DNA from: Bifidobacterium catenulatum DSM 16992 = JCM 1194 = LMG 11043 | GTDB lineage: Bacteria; Actinomycetota; Actinomycetes; Actinomycetales; Bifidobacteriaceae | Direction: 5' to 3' | Length of the DNA stretch: 64,000 nucleotides | Assembly: GCF_001025195.1 (NCBI RefSeq) | Contig: NZ_AP012325.1 | Coordinates: 620,001-684,000 of the forward strand | Program-made: the position numbers and the translations under genes | Notes under the pieces: model-generated | The model's input: only the letters and a program-made list of their open reading frames with translations | The model's database searches: none | What the model was told of the DNA's origin: nothing | Part shown: positions 56,153 to 64,000 of the stretch, piece after piece | How positions within the stretch are numbered: position 1 is the stretch's first letter | Layout of the letters: each line of letters starts with the position of its first letter

Positions 56153-57618
56153 TGCCACAGCTGCGAGACAGCGGCAATCATTCCTCGTCTCCGCTTGATG
56201 CGGGAACATTGCGTGAGGTTCATTCTTTCGCCCGTATTTTCGGCATTGAAACCGAATACGGCGTCAGTGTTACCGGTGCGGATGCGCCATGCGACGCCAG
56301 CCAGACGGCAATGATGATGTTCCAACCGATCATTGCCTCCGCGCGATCGACCAATACGTATATTGAAAACGGTTCGCGACTGTATCTTGATGTCGGATCG
56401 CATCCTGAATACGCCACGTCCGAGGCCTGCGATCCCATGGATGCTCTGGCCGTGGATGCTGCTGGCGAACTGGTGATGCGCGACCTTGCGTTGGACGCCC
56501 AGCAGAGGCTCCGTTCCACTCATGGGGCGCATGCCACAGTGCATGTGTTCAAAAACAACGTGGATTCCGCGGGGCATTCGTTCGGTTGCCATGAAAACTA
56601 TCTGGTACGTCGATTTGTGCCGTTGGAAGTCATTGAACATGAATTGCTGCCGTTCCTGATTACCAGGCAGCTGTTCACTGGTGCCGGGCGCGTAACGAAA
56701 TCGGGTTTCCAGATCACGCAGCGCGCCGATTTTCTGGATGAGGCCGTTTCATCGGCGACCACAAGATCGCGTCCAATGGTCAACACCAGGGACGAGCCGC
56801 ACGCCGATCCTGACGCTTTCCGCAGACTGCACGTGATCATAGGGGATTCGAATCGTTCCCAATGGGCCACGATGATGAAGCTTGCCACCACGCATCTGGT
56901 GTTGTGCGTCATCGAACAGGCGGGACGTGAAGGGCGTGAGTCGGGATTCTCACGTTTCGCGTTCGCGGATGCCAGCGCCGCCAATCGTGCGGTCAGCCGC
57001 GATATGAGCGGCGTGACTGCTTCGTTCGACATGGCCGACGGATCGACGTTGCAGGGTGGTGCCGTAGCCATGCAGGAACGTTATCTGCAGGCTGTGGAAC
57101 AGTTCGTGGATGAGCATCCGGAAGTGGCTTCGTCGTTGCCGCGCACCGATGTGCACGATGTGATTCGTCAGTGGCGCAATGCGTTGGAAATATTCCGTTC
57201 CGGCAATGTGGATGCCTTGAGCGACAAGGTGGACTGGGTATGCAAGCATCGCCTGTTCGAAGCGCTGCGTACCCGTTCCGGTGGGAATATTACACAGCGC
57301 AAATTGGAGCAACTGGATTTGGATTATCATGACGTGGCCAATGGTGCGTTGTATGACTCGTTGCTTCGTCGTGGGACTTTGCACTCATTGATTGGCGATT
57401 GGCAGGCTCAGGAGGCCCGCACCACGCCTCCGGCAGACACGCGTGCCGCATTGCGTGGTAGGTTTGTCGGCGCGGCCAAGGCATATGGCGCGCAGTATTC
57501 CTGTGATTGGACCAGATTGTCGTTGCAGTCGCCGCAGAAGATGGACATGGTCTTGCTTGATCCATTTCAATGTGAAGGGAACGAGGATTTCCAAGCCATG
57601 CTTGATGCTTTGGCATAA
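56149..57618 (+). CDS. pafA: Pup-protein ligase PafA
   Basis: 489-residue ligase that uses ATP to join the Pup C-terminal Glu to lysines. ARIFGIETEYGVSVTGAD begins the fold, about 25 residues later than in mycobacterial PafA, so the N-terminus is extended or a later start is used. YLDVGSHPEYATSEACDP holds the nucleophile Asp81. CHENYLVRRFVPL, ITQRADFLDEAVSSATT and VNTRDEPHADPDAFRRLHV complete the active site. It lacks the Dop loop, which separates it from Dop. Coupled to pup by the ATGA overlap; terminated at 57648. Confidence 0.94.
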   Translation: MMPQLRDSGNHSSSPLDAGTLREVHSFARIFGIETEYGVSVTGADAPCDASQTAMMMFQPIIASARSTNTYIENGSRLYLDVGSHPEYATSEACDPMDALAVDAAGELVMRDLALDAQQRLRSTHGAHATVHVFKNNVDSAGHSFGCHENYLVRRFVPLEVIEHELLPFLITRQLFTGAGRVTKSGFQITQRADFLDEAVSSATTRSRPMVNTRDEPHADPDAFRRLHVIIGDSNRSQWATMMKLATTHLVLCVIEQAGREGRESGFSRFAFADASAANRAVSRDMSGVTASFDMADGSTLQGGAVAMQERYLQAVEQFVDEHPEVASSLPRTDVHDVIRQWRNALEIFRSGNVDALSDKVDWVCKHRLFEALRTRSGGNITQRKLEQLDLDYHDVANGALYDSLLRRGTLHSLIGDWQAQEARTTPPADTRAALRGRFVGAAKAYGAQYSCDWTRLSLQSPQKMDMVLLDPFQCEGNEDFQAMLDALA

Positions 57619-57647
57619 AGGTGAAGGCAGATGGTCTGCATGCATCT

Positions 57648-57700
57648 ACGAGAGTGGGGCGCGGTCGAGGTTTATGGACCGTGCCCCACTCTCGTATTTG
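57648..57700 (+). terminator. Terminator after pafA
   Basis: ACGAGAGTGGGGC and GCCCCACTCTCGT form a 13-bp stem continued by CGGTC/GACCG after a one-base mismatch, then ATTTGTGTT. Confidence 0.88.
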
Positions 57701-57758
57701 TGTTCCGCTATTTCGTTACGTGATTCTAAAGCGGTTAGTGTCGCTAGGCCGATCTAAG

Positions 57759-58559
57759 TCAGGCTTCACCGCGGTATTTCGCCATCATCTGCGATTGCAG
57801 CTGCTGCGCGCTTGGTGGCGTCCATGTAATGGCGTCCGCACCTGCTTCGATAGTGGCGAGAATGCGTTCTTCGGAACCGCCTCCTGATGCGAGAATCGGG
57901 ATTTCCGGATGGTGCATGCGGATGCTTGCCACAACCTGAGCGGTGCGTGCGCCTGCCGCCACATTGATGATGGCCGCGCCAGCAAGGATCTTACATTCGG
58001 TGGTCTCATCGTCTTCCGTGACTGTGGCGATGACTGGAATATCAACCATCAGCATGGTGGTTTCGATGGTTTCCGCAGGAGCGGGCGCATTGATGACAAC
58101 GCCTGCCGCGCCTTGCATTTCGGCCACCATGGCCAATTCGGCCACACGTGGACCTGTGGTGGTGCCACCGCCCACTCCTACGAACAACGGCATCTGGGCT
58201 ACGGTGAGCAGCGCTTGCGTGATGACCGGCTCGCCGGTGAACGGGTAGACGGCGAGAATGGCGTTGGCATTAGTGTTGCGAATGATCACGGCGTCGGTGG
58301 TATAGGCGAACGATTTGAGCGTATGGCCTTTGACTGTGATGCCGCCGCAATGTTGCGATATGACTGCGGGCACTCGCGCATTGGGGGAGGAGAGGCGACC
58401 TTCGATGCGTGCGGTTCCATAACGGGTGCGTGACACGTGAGGTGTCACGGAATGCTGTTCCACAGCCACGGCCTCACTTGGAGTGAACAGGGATCGTTTG
58501 CCGATACGAATTGGTTTGGGGCCGTTTGCCTCGGGAGCGTTCTCCTGCTCGTCGCTCAT
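57759..58559 (-). CDS. TIM-barrel protein of unknown function
   Basis: 266 residues with the rhythm of an alpha/beta barrel: LFVGVGGGTTTGPRVAELAM, AAGVVINAPAPAETIE, IPVIATVTEDDETTECKILA, AAIINVAAGARTAQVVASI and the phosphate-loop-like IPILASGGGSEERILATIEA. The last part recalls the phosphate-binding end of flavin- or nucleotide-linked barrels such as IMP dehydrogenase or nitronate monooxygenases, but the catalytic motifs of those families are absent. ATG at 58559 follows GGAGGT and overlaps the stop of the gene before it, so the two are coupled. Substrate unknown. Confidence 0.7.
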   Translation of the reverse strand: MSDEQENAPEANGPKPIRIGKRSLFTPSEAVAVEQHSVTPHVSRTRYGTARIEGRLSSPNARVPAVISQHCGGITVKGHTLKSFAYTTDAVIIRNTNANAILAVYPFTGEPVITQALLTVAQMPLFVGVGGGTTTGPRVAELAMVAEMQGAAGVVINAPAPAETIETTMLMVDIPVIATVTEDDETTECKILAGAAIINVAAGARTAQVVASIRMHHPEIPILASGGGSEERILATIEAGADAITWTPPSAQQLQSQMMAKYRGEA

Positions 58560-58915
58560 TCCTGTACCTCCGTGTCTGTGTGATTCAGCATAAGGAATTC
58601 ATGGATGGCTTTGCGTCGTTCTGCGTACTCTTCGCCGAGGAGTCTGGTGTCGGTGTTGTCGATGATACGTTGCAGAAGTTCGCTGAGAGTGGAAAGTTCC
58701 TCTTCGTTCAGGCATTCAAGCATATGCGTTGCCATGTCTGATGATTTTGGAAGCTGCTGTAGTGGTGCCACGCCACGACGGGCCGCTTCGACATTGCGTA
58801 CCCGTGTTGCGGCGCGAAGCGCGGTCTGTGCGCGCGTCGCCTTGAGTTTGGTGTGCAGTATCAGGATGTTGAGTTCGTGAAGTTGGTTGATGACTTCTTT
58901 ACGTTGATCGGTCAT
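58556..58915 (-). CDS. Small helical protein of unknown function
   Basis: 119 residues, predicted mostly helical and charged: QRKEVINQLHELNILILHTK, TRAQTALRAATRVRNVEAAR, then LNEEELSTLSELLQRIIDN, which weakly resembles the end of MarR-type regulators. No helix-turn-helix with a clear recognition helix is seen. ATG at 58915 follows GGGGAAT. The stop codon overlaps the TIM-barrel start. A large dyad just 10 bases before the start suggests tight transcriptional control, possibly by this protein itself. Confidence 0.6.
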   Translation of the reverse strand: MTDQRKEVINQLHELNILILHTKLKATRAQTALRAATRVRNVEAARRGVAPLQQLPKSSDMATHMLECLNEEELSTLSELLQRIIDNTDTRLLGEEYAERRKAIHEFLMLNHTDTEVQE

Positions 58916-58924
58916 GGATTCCCC

Positions 58925-58954
58925 ATCTATATGGACACGATGTCTAATATAGAT
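58925..58954 (-). promoter_or_regulatory. Nested dyad operator candidate
   Basis: ATCTATAT and ATATAGAT are exact complements 14 bases apart. Inside lies a second dyad, GACA-CGA-TGTC. On the minus strand the AT-rich arms could also supply a -10 (TATATT). The 30-bp symmetric site sits 10 bases before the helical protein's start. Confidence 0.55.
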
Positions 58955-59001
58955 AGTCTAGCGCAGGATCAACCTGAGAAACGGTTGCATGCGGGAATCA
59001 G

Positions 59002-59039
59002 AAAAACAGATGCCCCGACCATCGTGGTCGGGGCATCTG
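59002..59039 (-). terminator. Intrinsic terminator after hup
   Basis: CAGATGCCCCGACCA and its exact complement form a 15-bp stem with a three-base loop, followed on the minus strand by TTTTTC. Confidence 0.92.
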
Positions 59040-59059
59040 ATCGTCCATCATCACAATAA

Positions 59060-59341
59060 TTACTTGGTGACAGCCTTCTTCAGCAGGGAGCCGGCGGAAA
59101 TACGAACGCCGTAGGTTGCCGGGATCTCGATGGTCTCGCCGGTGCGCGGGTTGCGTCCGGTGCGTGCGGCGCGCTTGACGCGCTCAGCGGAGAACAGGCC
59201 GGTCAGCTTCAGGCCTTCGCCGGACTGCATTGCCTCGACGAACACGTCCTGGAAAGCGTTCACAGCTGCCTCAGCCTGTGCCTTGGTCAGGTTGGACTTC
59301 TGAGCGATCTTCGAGACGAGATCAGACTTGTTGTATGCCAT
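59060..59341 (-). CDS. hup: DNA-binding protein HU
   Basis: 93-residue histone-like protein that bends DNA as a dimer. MAYNKSDLVSKIAQKSNLTK and AVNAFQDVFVEAMQSGEGLK form the helical body. GLFSAERVKRAARTGRNPRTGETIEIPA is read in two parts, the saddle and the arm with RNPRTGE and the intercalating Pro. It lacks the lysine-rich C-terminal tail of mycobacterial HupB. ATG at 59341 follows AAGAAGGATG. It is transcribed alone. Confidence 0.97.
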   Translation of the reverse strand: MAYNKSDLVSKIAQKSNLTKAQAEAAVNAFQDVFVEAMQSGEGLKLTGLFSAERVKRAARTGRNPRTGETIEIPATYGVRISAGSLLKKAVTK

Positions 59342-59496
59342 AAAGCATCCTTCTTGGATCAGGGGACATTCTGATTACGAACATCCACGTTCTCTATGAT
59401 ATTAGCGCACTGTTATGAGGAAAACGGCATTTTATAAGGGCTTTAGGCGCTTTTTTTGAAAATCGGGGGGGAAATCAAAGCGTACGGGGGCGTTTG

Positions 59497-61932
59497 TCAG
59501 ATTAAATTGTGCTTGTCGAGCCATTTCATAGCCAGTGCGCCGACCGGAATTCGCAGCCAGTAGAAGGCGATTCGGTAGACGAGAGTAGCGGAAACGGCAA
59601 TGGTGGAGGGGATACCCACGGCGGTAAACGCCACCGACAGCGCGGCTTCCACGGCACCTAGGCCACCAGGTGTGGGAACCGCGGAACCCAAGGTGTTGGC
59701 AAGTAGGAAGATGAACGTGGTTTCTATGGGATTCGCGTGGCACCCAAACGCCATCAACGCGGCCCAGAAGCCCAGTCCGGTCGCAAGGTTGAGCACCAAT
59801 GCGCCCGCTATGCCGAAAGCCAGTTCTTTCGGGCGTGCGAGAACGTCGACTAGATTGCGTGCATAAGCCTTTGCCATCGGAAGATATTTCTCGGTCACCA
59901 AATGACGTACCGGAGGAATCGCCATGGCCGCCGACACAACCAGTGCGACGAGGGCAATCACCATGATCAGCGTATTCGTCGGAATCATGCCGGACAAGGT
60001 GTTGCGCCCCGTGAACAGGCCGATTGTCAGCAGCAGCACGATGGTGGTGCCTCCCTGCACGGCCCAGACCGCGCTCATAACCGCCGTCGCGGCGGTACTG
60101 CGATAACCGCTTTTACGCAGGAACTGAAGGTTGACGAACGCGGGGCCAACACCGGCCGGCATGGAAACGGCGGTGAAGCCGGATGCCATCTGAGAGCAAT
60201 ACAAGCCGATCGTATTGCGTTTGTCGGAATCCATGAACACGCCTAAGGTAATGGCGGAACCAAGCCATGCAATAAAACCGAGAGCAACGCAAACCAGGGC
60301 CATAGCGAGATTCGCGTCTCTGACCGCTTTGATCATCTCGGCCGGCTGGATCTGTGTGAACACCACATATACGGCAACCACCAGCAAGGCGATGGCGAAG
60401 AAGGAGCGGAAGCTGAATCGCGATAGCGTGACTTTTTCCATCGAATCCGCAACATTCTGCGGGGCAAGCGCGGAAATTCGTGTGCGCAGATCGGCAAGCA
60501 TCTTCTTATCCCAACCTGGTAGTGCGCGCGTTGCGGCTGGAACGGCGGCTTTTTGCACAAAAGGCGCCAGATTAATCAGCTGCTCATCGCCCCAGGTTCT
60601 GCGAGCGCAGGCGACCGCACGGTCGACGCCGTTCAACGTCGCAAGCAATACAAGAAGTTGTACCTTGTCGAGGGCGAAGTTTGGCGATGCGCTGCCATAA
60701 TCGCCATTCTGCCATCCGGCAATCACCGGTTGATTGTTCTCCATACGAGACAAGGTGTCGGGTGTGATGCGCCGATGTGTGAAACCATGGCGATGCGCTG
60801 CTGTGAGATATTCCATGAATGCTTCTATATCATGGTCGGACATGGTGTTTTGGTTGCATTCCAGCGGCATGTGGTTGCGGTGGAACACCAGAATGGAGGA
60901 TTCTCCATAATCAGCCACACCGTACACGTTCGGAGTTTCTAAGCCGGCATTGGATAGGCCAAGAATCATGGCGTAATGATGGTGCATGGCGTCAACGGAG
61001 GAACGATCGCGGCGCATGGAAACACCGGTCAGGCGAAGCCACTGCCACACCTGATTGAGGTAACCGGCCGCATGTACCTGATTGTCGAGCACGGAAACGG
61101 TGTATTGCGTGCCTTCATAATCGACGACATCGTAAATACGGGAGTTTTCGATCAGATCATCATCCAACGTGGCCTTCAATACGCCTGAATCGACGTATGG
61201 GGCGACTCTGCGTGTAAGCAGTGACACGTCAATGCCGATGGAACGCAACGATTGCTCGATTTGAGTGCCCCAAGCGCCATTGTTCTGCGTGCCGATGGCG
61301 AAGCGAATCAGCATGCCTATAACACGGCCTATGGCATAGGATGCAATGGCACCGGCCAGCGAATTCCATGAAAGCACAACCATTAGCATTGCTACGGCGT
61401 ACAGTACATTCCATCCCCATTTGGTGCATGAGCGGATACGACGCGGGCCTGAAACGGTGAGGAACGACGCCATGGCGGCGTAAAAATCGGGAAGCAGTCC
61501 GGTGCCTACGGATGTGCTGTTGGATTGCAGCGGAATGATTAGCATGGCATTGCCGGAATTGCTGATCAGCGCGGATACGCCCCATACCGTGAAGAATCCG
61601 AAGATGAGGGACACTACGGAAACCACGCTTTGCAGCCACTCTTTGGATGCGAGCAGCTGAATGAGCACACTGACTGTGATGCATACGATGGCAAGTTGCT
61701 GCAGCAGGGAGGATGGCACATCCATCAGCCAGCTGACCACACGTCTTGCGGAGCGAACGTCGGATTCCACGCCGGATGCGGTGCCGTGCAGATACACGGA
61801 GAACAGGATTACGCCTATGCCGAGCACCAGCGCGAAGAACGCATGCGTCAAATCGGCGAAATCGCGGCTGCGCTTTGGTGGCACATCGTCGATATGCGGC
61901 TTGGGCTTATTAGCTTCGGGGGAGTGAGACAC
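59497..61932 (-). CDS. Large UPF0104/LPG-synthase-like membrane protein with a degenerate kinase-like domain
   Basis: 811 residues. An N-terminal block of membrane helices (residues about 30-190, for example AFFALVLGIGVILFSVYLHG) leads to a cytosolic region of about 280 residues. That region resembles a protein or small-molecule kinase, but its HRD-Lys-Asn and DFG motifs read HGFTHRRITPDTLSR and VIAGWQNGDYG. A second set of about seven helices (residues 500-811) belongs to the UPF0104/lysylphosphatidylglycerol-synthase membrane family (GFTAVSMPAGVGPAFVNLQF, ANTLGSAVPTPGGLGAVEAA). GTG at 61932 after GGAG is the chosen start; ATG 61992 is an alternative, and an earlier TTG lies inside a hairpin. 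The role is probably lipid transport or flipping; unproven. Confidence 0.75.
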   Translation of the reverse strand: MSHSPEANKPKPHIDDVPPKRSRDFADLTHAFFALVLGIGVILFSVYLHGTASGVESDVRSARRVVSWLMDVPSSLLQQLAIVCITVSVLIQLLASKEWLQSVVSVVSLIFGFFTVWGVSALISNSGNAMLIIPLQSNSTSVGTGLLPDFYAAMASFLTVSGPRRIRSCTKWGWNVLYAVAMLMVVLSWNSLAGAIASYAIGRVIGMLIRFAIGTQNNGAWGTQIEQSLRSIGIDVSLLTRRVAPYVDSGVLKATLDDDLIENSRIYDVVDYEGTQYTVSVLDNQVHAAGYLNQVWQWLRLTGVSMRRDRSSVDAMHHHYAMILGLSNAGLETPNVYGVADYGESSILVFHRNHMPLECNQNTMSDHDIEAFMEYLTAAHRHGFTHRRITPDTLSRMENNQPVIAGWQNGDYGSASPNFALDKVQLLVLLATLNGVDRAVACARRTWGDEQLINLAPFVQKAAVPAATRALPGWDKKMLADLRTRISALAPQNVADSMEKVTLSRFSFRSFFAIALLVVAVYVVFTQIQPAEMIKAVRDANLAMALVCVALGFIAWLGSAITLGVFMDSDKRNTIGLYCSQMASGFTAVSMPAGVGPAFVNLQFLRKSGYRSTAATAVMSAVWAVQGGTTIVLLLTIGLFTGRNTLSGMIPTNTLIMVIALVALVVSAAMAIPPVRHLVTEKYLPMAKAYARNLVDVLARPKELAFGIAGALVLNLATGLGFWAALMAFGCHANPIETTFIFLLANTLGSAVPTPGGLGAVEAALSVAFTAVGIPSTIAVSATLVYRIAFYWLRIPVGALAMKWLDKHNLI

Positions 61933-62005
61933 TGTTGACTTGCTCCATACGTATGAGATTGGCTTTAGGTGGGTCACATTGCCCCACTGCATTCGATAAT
62001 ACGCC

Positions 62006-62040
62006 TTGAGGGTGGCTACGAAATACGTGGCCACCCTCAA
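62006..62040. terminator. Hairpin between purB and the UPF0104 gene
   Basis: TTGAGGGTGGC pairs with GCCACCCTCAA, extended to 15 bp through a G-T pair with a five-base loop. On the purB strand no T-run follows, so readthrough is likely. Confidence 0.6.
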
Positions 62041-62077
62041 AATGCATGGTTTTTAGCGCTTATTCGACAGTTGCGGT

Positions 62078-63520
62078 TCAGCGGTCGAAATCTACCAGCT
62101 TGCCGGCAACACCGGTATATGTTGCCGGAGTTAGCGCCTTCAAGCGGGCCGCTGTGTCATCGTCGAATGCCTGCTGGTCGATGAACTGTTCGACGGCCTC
62201 CTTGGAGATTTCATGGCCGCGCATGAGCTCCTTGACTTTCTCATACGGCTTGTCCATGCCTGGCAGGCCAGCCAGTTCGCAGGCTCGCATGGCGGTCTGA
62301 ATCGGCTCACCAAGCACCTCCCAGTTGGAGTCCAGCTCGGCTTCGATGGCGATGTCGTTCGGATGGATGGAATTCAGGCCGCCCATCAGATTATTGAGTG
62401 CCAGCACGGAATAGCCCAGTGCGGAACCAATATTGCGCTGCGTGGTGGAATCGGTTAGATCGCGCTGCCAACGGGACTCTACGAGCGTTGCGGACAAGGT
62501 GTCAAGCAGTGAGCAGGAGATCTCCAGATTCGCCTCAGCGTTTTCGAAACGGATTGGATTGACCTTGTGCGGCATGGTGGAGGATCCGGTGGCGCCCTTG
62601 ACGGGAACCTGGGCGAACACGCCACGGGAGATGTACATCCATACATCCACGCACAGGTTGTGCAGAATACGGTTCGTGTGGCTGATGGTACCGTACAGCT
62701 CGGCCTGCCAGTCATGCGATTCGATCTGCGTGGTCAACGGATTCCAAGTCAGACCCATGCGGTTGGTGACAAACTCACGGGAGACGGCAACCCAATCCAC
62801 ATCCGGGCATGCGGCCAGATGTGCGCCAAACGTGCCGGTAGCGCCATTGATCTTGCCGAGATATTCCTGAGACTTGACCTTGTTCAGCTGGCGGTTCAGG
62901 CGGTACACGTACACCGCAAGCTCCTTGCCCAGCGTGGTTGGGGTAGCCGGTTGGCCATGGGTCAGCGACAGCATGGCCTTGTCGCGGTATTCCTCGGCCT
63001 TCTGAGCCAGATGGTCGAGGATGGCCTGCGCGCCCGGCAGCCACACGTTCTCGATGCCGTTCTTCACACAGCGGGCAATGGACAGGTTGTTGATGTCTTC
63101 GGACGTGCAGGCGAAATGCACCAGGGTCTTGAGCCCGGTCAGCTGGGTTTCATGGCCGAGCACATCGGCGGCCTTGTCAAGCTGATCGTCGATGTAATAT
63201 TCCACGGCCTTCACATCATGATGGGTTTTGGCCTCATGGGCGGCATGCTGAGCGATGCCTTCGGCGCCGAAATCCTCAGGGATGGAGCGCAGGAACGCCT
63301 GCTCCTCATCGGTAAGCGGCTTGACGCCCGGAACGATGGTTTGATTGCCGTTGCCTTCAAAACCGTTGGCAAGCAGAATCATCCATTCGACTTCCACGCG
63401 CATGCGCTCGCGGTTCAATGCCGGTTCGCTCAAATATTCGACAAGCGGAGCGGTCTGCCCATGGTAGCGGCCGTCAAGAGGAGTTAATGCGATTGCAGGG
63501 GAGATATCAGTAAGCTTCAT
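62078..63520 (-). CDS. purB: Adenylosuccinate lyase
   Basis: 480-residue lyase acting twice in purine synthesis: SAICAR to AICAR and adenylosuccinate to AMP. TPLDGRYHGQTAPLVEYLSE starts the fold. FACTSEDINNLSIARC and LTHGQPATPTTLGKELAVY hold catalytic residues. TGSSTMPHKVNPIRFENAEA is the superfamily signature loop. Two starts are possible: ATG 63532 and ATG 63520. Neither has a ribosome site; 63520 matches the usual MKLTDISP-type start and lies seven bases after TATGCT, which could make the mRNA leaderless. It is on the same strand as the UPF0104 gene. Confidence 0.94.
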   Translation of the reverse strand: MKLTDISPAIALTPLDGRYHGQTAPLVEYLSEPALNRERMRVEVEWMILLANGFEGNGNQTIVPGVKPLTDEEQAFLRSIPEDFGAEGIAQHAAHEAKTHHDVKAVEYYIDDQLDKAADVLGHETQLTGLKTLVHFACTSEDINNLSIARCVKNGIENVWLPGAQAILDHLAQKAEEYRDKAMLSLTHGQPATPTTLGKELAVYVYRLNRQLNKVKSQEYLGKINGATGTFGAHLAACPDVDWVAVSREFVTNRMGLTWNPLTTQIESHDWQAELYGTISHTNRILHNLCVDVWMYISRGVFAQVPVKGATGSSTMPHKVNPIRFENAEANLEISCSLLDTLSATLVESRWQRDLTDSTTQRNIGSALGYSVLALNNLMGGLNSIHPNDIAIEAELDSNWEVLGEPIQTAMRACELAGLPGMDKPYEKVKELMRGHEISKEAVEQFIDQQAFDDDTAARLKALTPATYTGVAGKLVDFDR

Positions 63521-63634
63521 AGGTAACAGCATACGTTCAGCCGTAAACGAGATCCGGGTATCTGTCCGCTCGGTGGATGTCGCCTATCGTGCGTTATCAG
63601 TTCTGCTCGGCTGCGGCATGGCCGCTGCGTGCTT

Positions 63635-64000
63635 TCATTTGCTCATACGACCTTCGAAATACATGACCTCCTGCAGGTCGCCGTCGAGAATCTCATCGAA
63701 ATGTTGTTCGTGGGTTTTCATGGCGGACGATCCCATATCGGTTGCGTTCTGATATGCGGCTTGATGATATTTCAGCCAATGCGTGATCTCCTTGTTGTCG
63801 GGAGCGTCTATGACGGGAGTTCCCGCGAACGTTGATTTCGGATTGTTGTCGGACTTGCTTGCGGTGCCGCGTACGGTCAGCCAATGTTCGGAATTGGGAT
63901 TGGGCGCGCCGTCGAGGGCTGCCACAAGCTCGTCGTCCATCTCCACGCTGGTCACCCACGTTTTGTCTGGAATCGGATGGTTGGCTACGGGCGATCCGGC
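63635..64000 (-). CDS. C-terminal part of an unidentified protein, 5' end beyond the window
   Basis: 122 codons are open from the right edge to the TGA at 63635. The sequence (PVANHPIPDKTWVTSVEMDD, SEHWLTVRGTASKSDNNPKS, ITHWLKYHQAAYQNATDMGS, FDEILDGDLQEVMYFEGRMS) is hydrophilic and matches no family I recognise. A GTG at 63955 could begin a shorter protein, but the frame stays open upstream, so a longer gene is more likely. purB follows 114 bases downstream on the same strand. Confidence 0.55.
   Translation of the reverse strand, partial: AGSPVANHPIPDKTWVTSVEMDDELVAALDGAPNPNSEHWLTVRGTASKSDNNPKSTFAGTPVIDAPDNKEITHWLKYHQAAYQNATDMGSSAMKTHEQHFDEILDGDLQEVMYFEGRMSK

Overview
The window reads as chromosomal DNA of a high-GC Gram-positive bacterium, most likely a Bifidobacterium. 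The basis is gene content: an arc-dop-pup-pafA pupylation locus with no proteasome genes here, an EF-P with the actinobacterial PGKGP loop, a fused long PurL, PurT next to a GT4 glycosyltransferase, a LexA box of CGAAC-N4-GTTCG type, and frequent TTG/GTG starts. The species call is inference. No database search was possible.

Layout. 1-7.2 kb: the 5' part of a divergent DXS-like gene (minus), a quinone-oxidoreductase-like dehydrogenase, purE-purK, a Fur/Zur-type regulator and an LtaS-like lipoteichoic acid synthase. 7.4-11.3 kb: purF-purM-purD on the minus strand. 11.4-20.1 kb: an accessory-looking block inside the purine region. It holds an SOS-controlled Y-family polymerase coupled to a YolD-like small gene, an XRE regulator, and a six-gene membrane cassette (DUF6591-like membrane protein, two-TM protein, PH-like plus zinc-ribbon protein, SPFH-SHOCT protein, FxLYD lipoprotein, DUF4230-like protein). 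20.3-26.3 kb: purL, purC and purT (minus). 26.4-30.2 kb: a glycosyltransferase, a threonine aldolase, tRNA-His and a bile-acid:sodium symporter family protein. 30.2-35.4 kb: a candidate structured RNA, then rpsL-rpsG-fusA-tuf. 35.5-42.8 kb: efp-nusB-carA-carB, a PyrF-like gene and gmk. 43-51 kb: ilvD (minus), rpoZ, metK, a PriA-like gene, a HAD phosphatase, fmt, serB (minus). 51.7-57.6 kb: arc, dop, an IMPase-like gene, pup and pafA. 57.7-64 kb: a TIM-barrel protein, a small helical protein, hup, a large UPF0104/LPG-synthase-like membrane protein, purB and the 3' end of an unidentified gene, all minus.

Functionally the window carries much of de novo purine synthesis (purF, D, T, L, M, K, E, C, B), the carbamoyl-phosphate entry to pyrimidines, core translation factors and pupylation. 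A nearly identical 22-bp element lies upstream of both purF and purC, which suggests shared control.

Most notable observations: (1) S12 has Arg at position 43 (AGG), the classical streptomycin-resistance substitution. (2) The PyrF homologue behind carB has lost the catalytic Lys/Asp signature. (3) The SPFH/PH-zinc-ribbon cassette resembles envelope-stress loci such as ydjGHI and may be an undescribed system. (4) The pupylation operon contains an IMPase-like protein lacking a key metal ligand, and a strong terminator sits directly before pup. (5) Candidate regulatory RNAs lie upstream of rpsL and metK. No CRISPR array, integrase or insertion sequence was seen.
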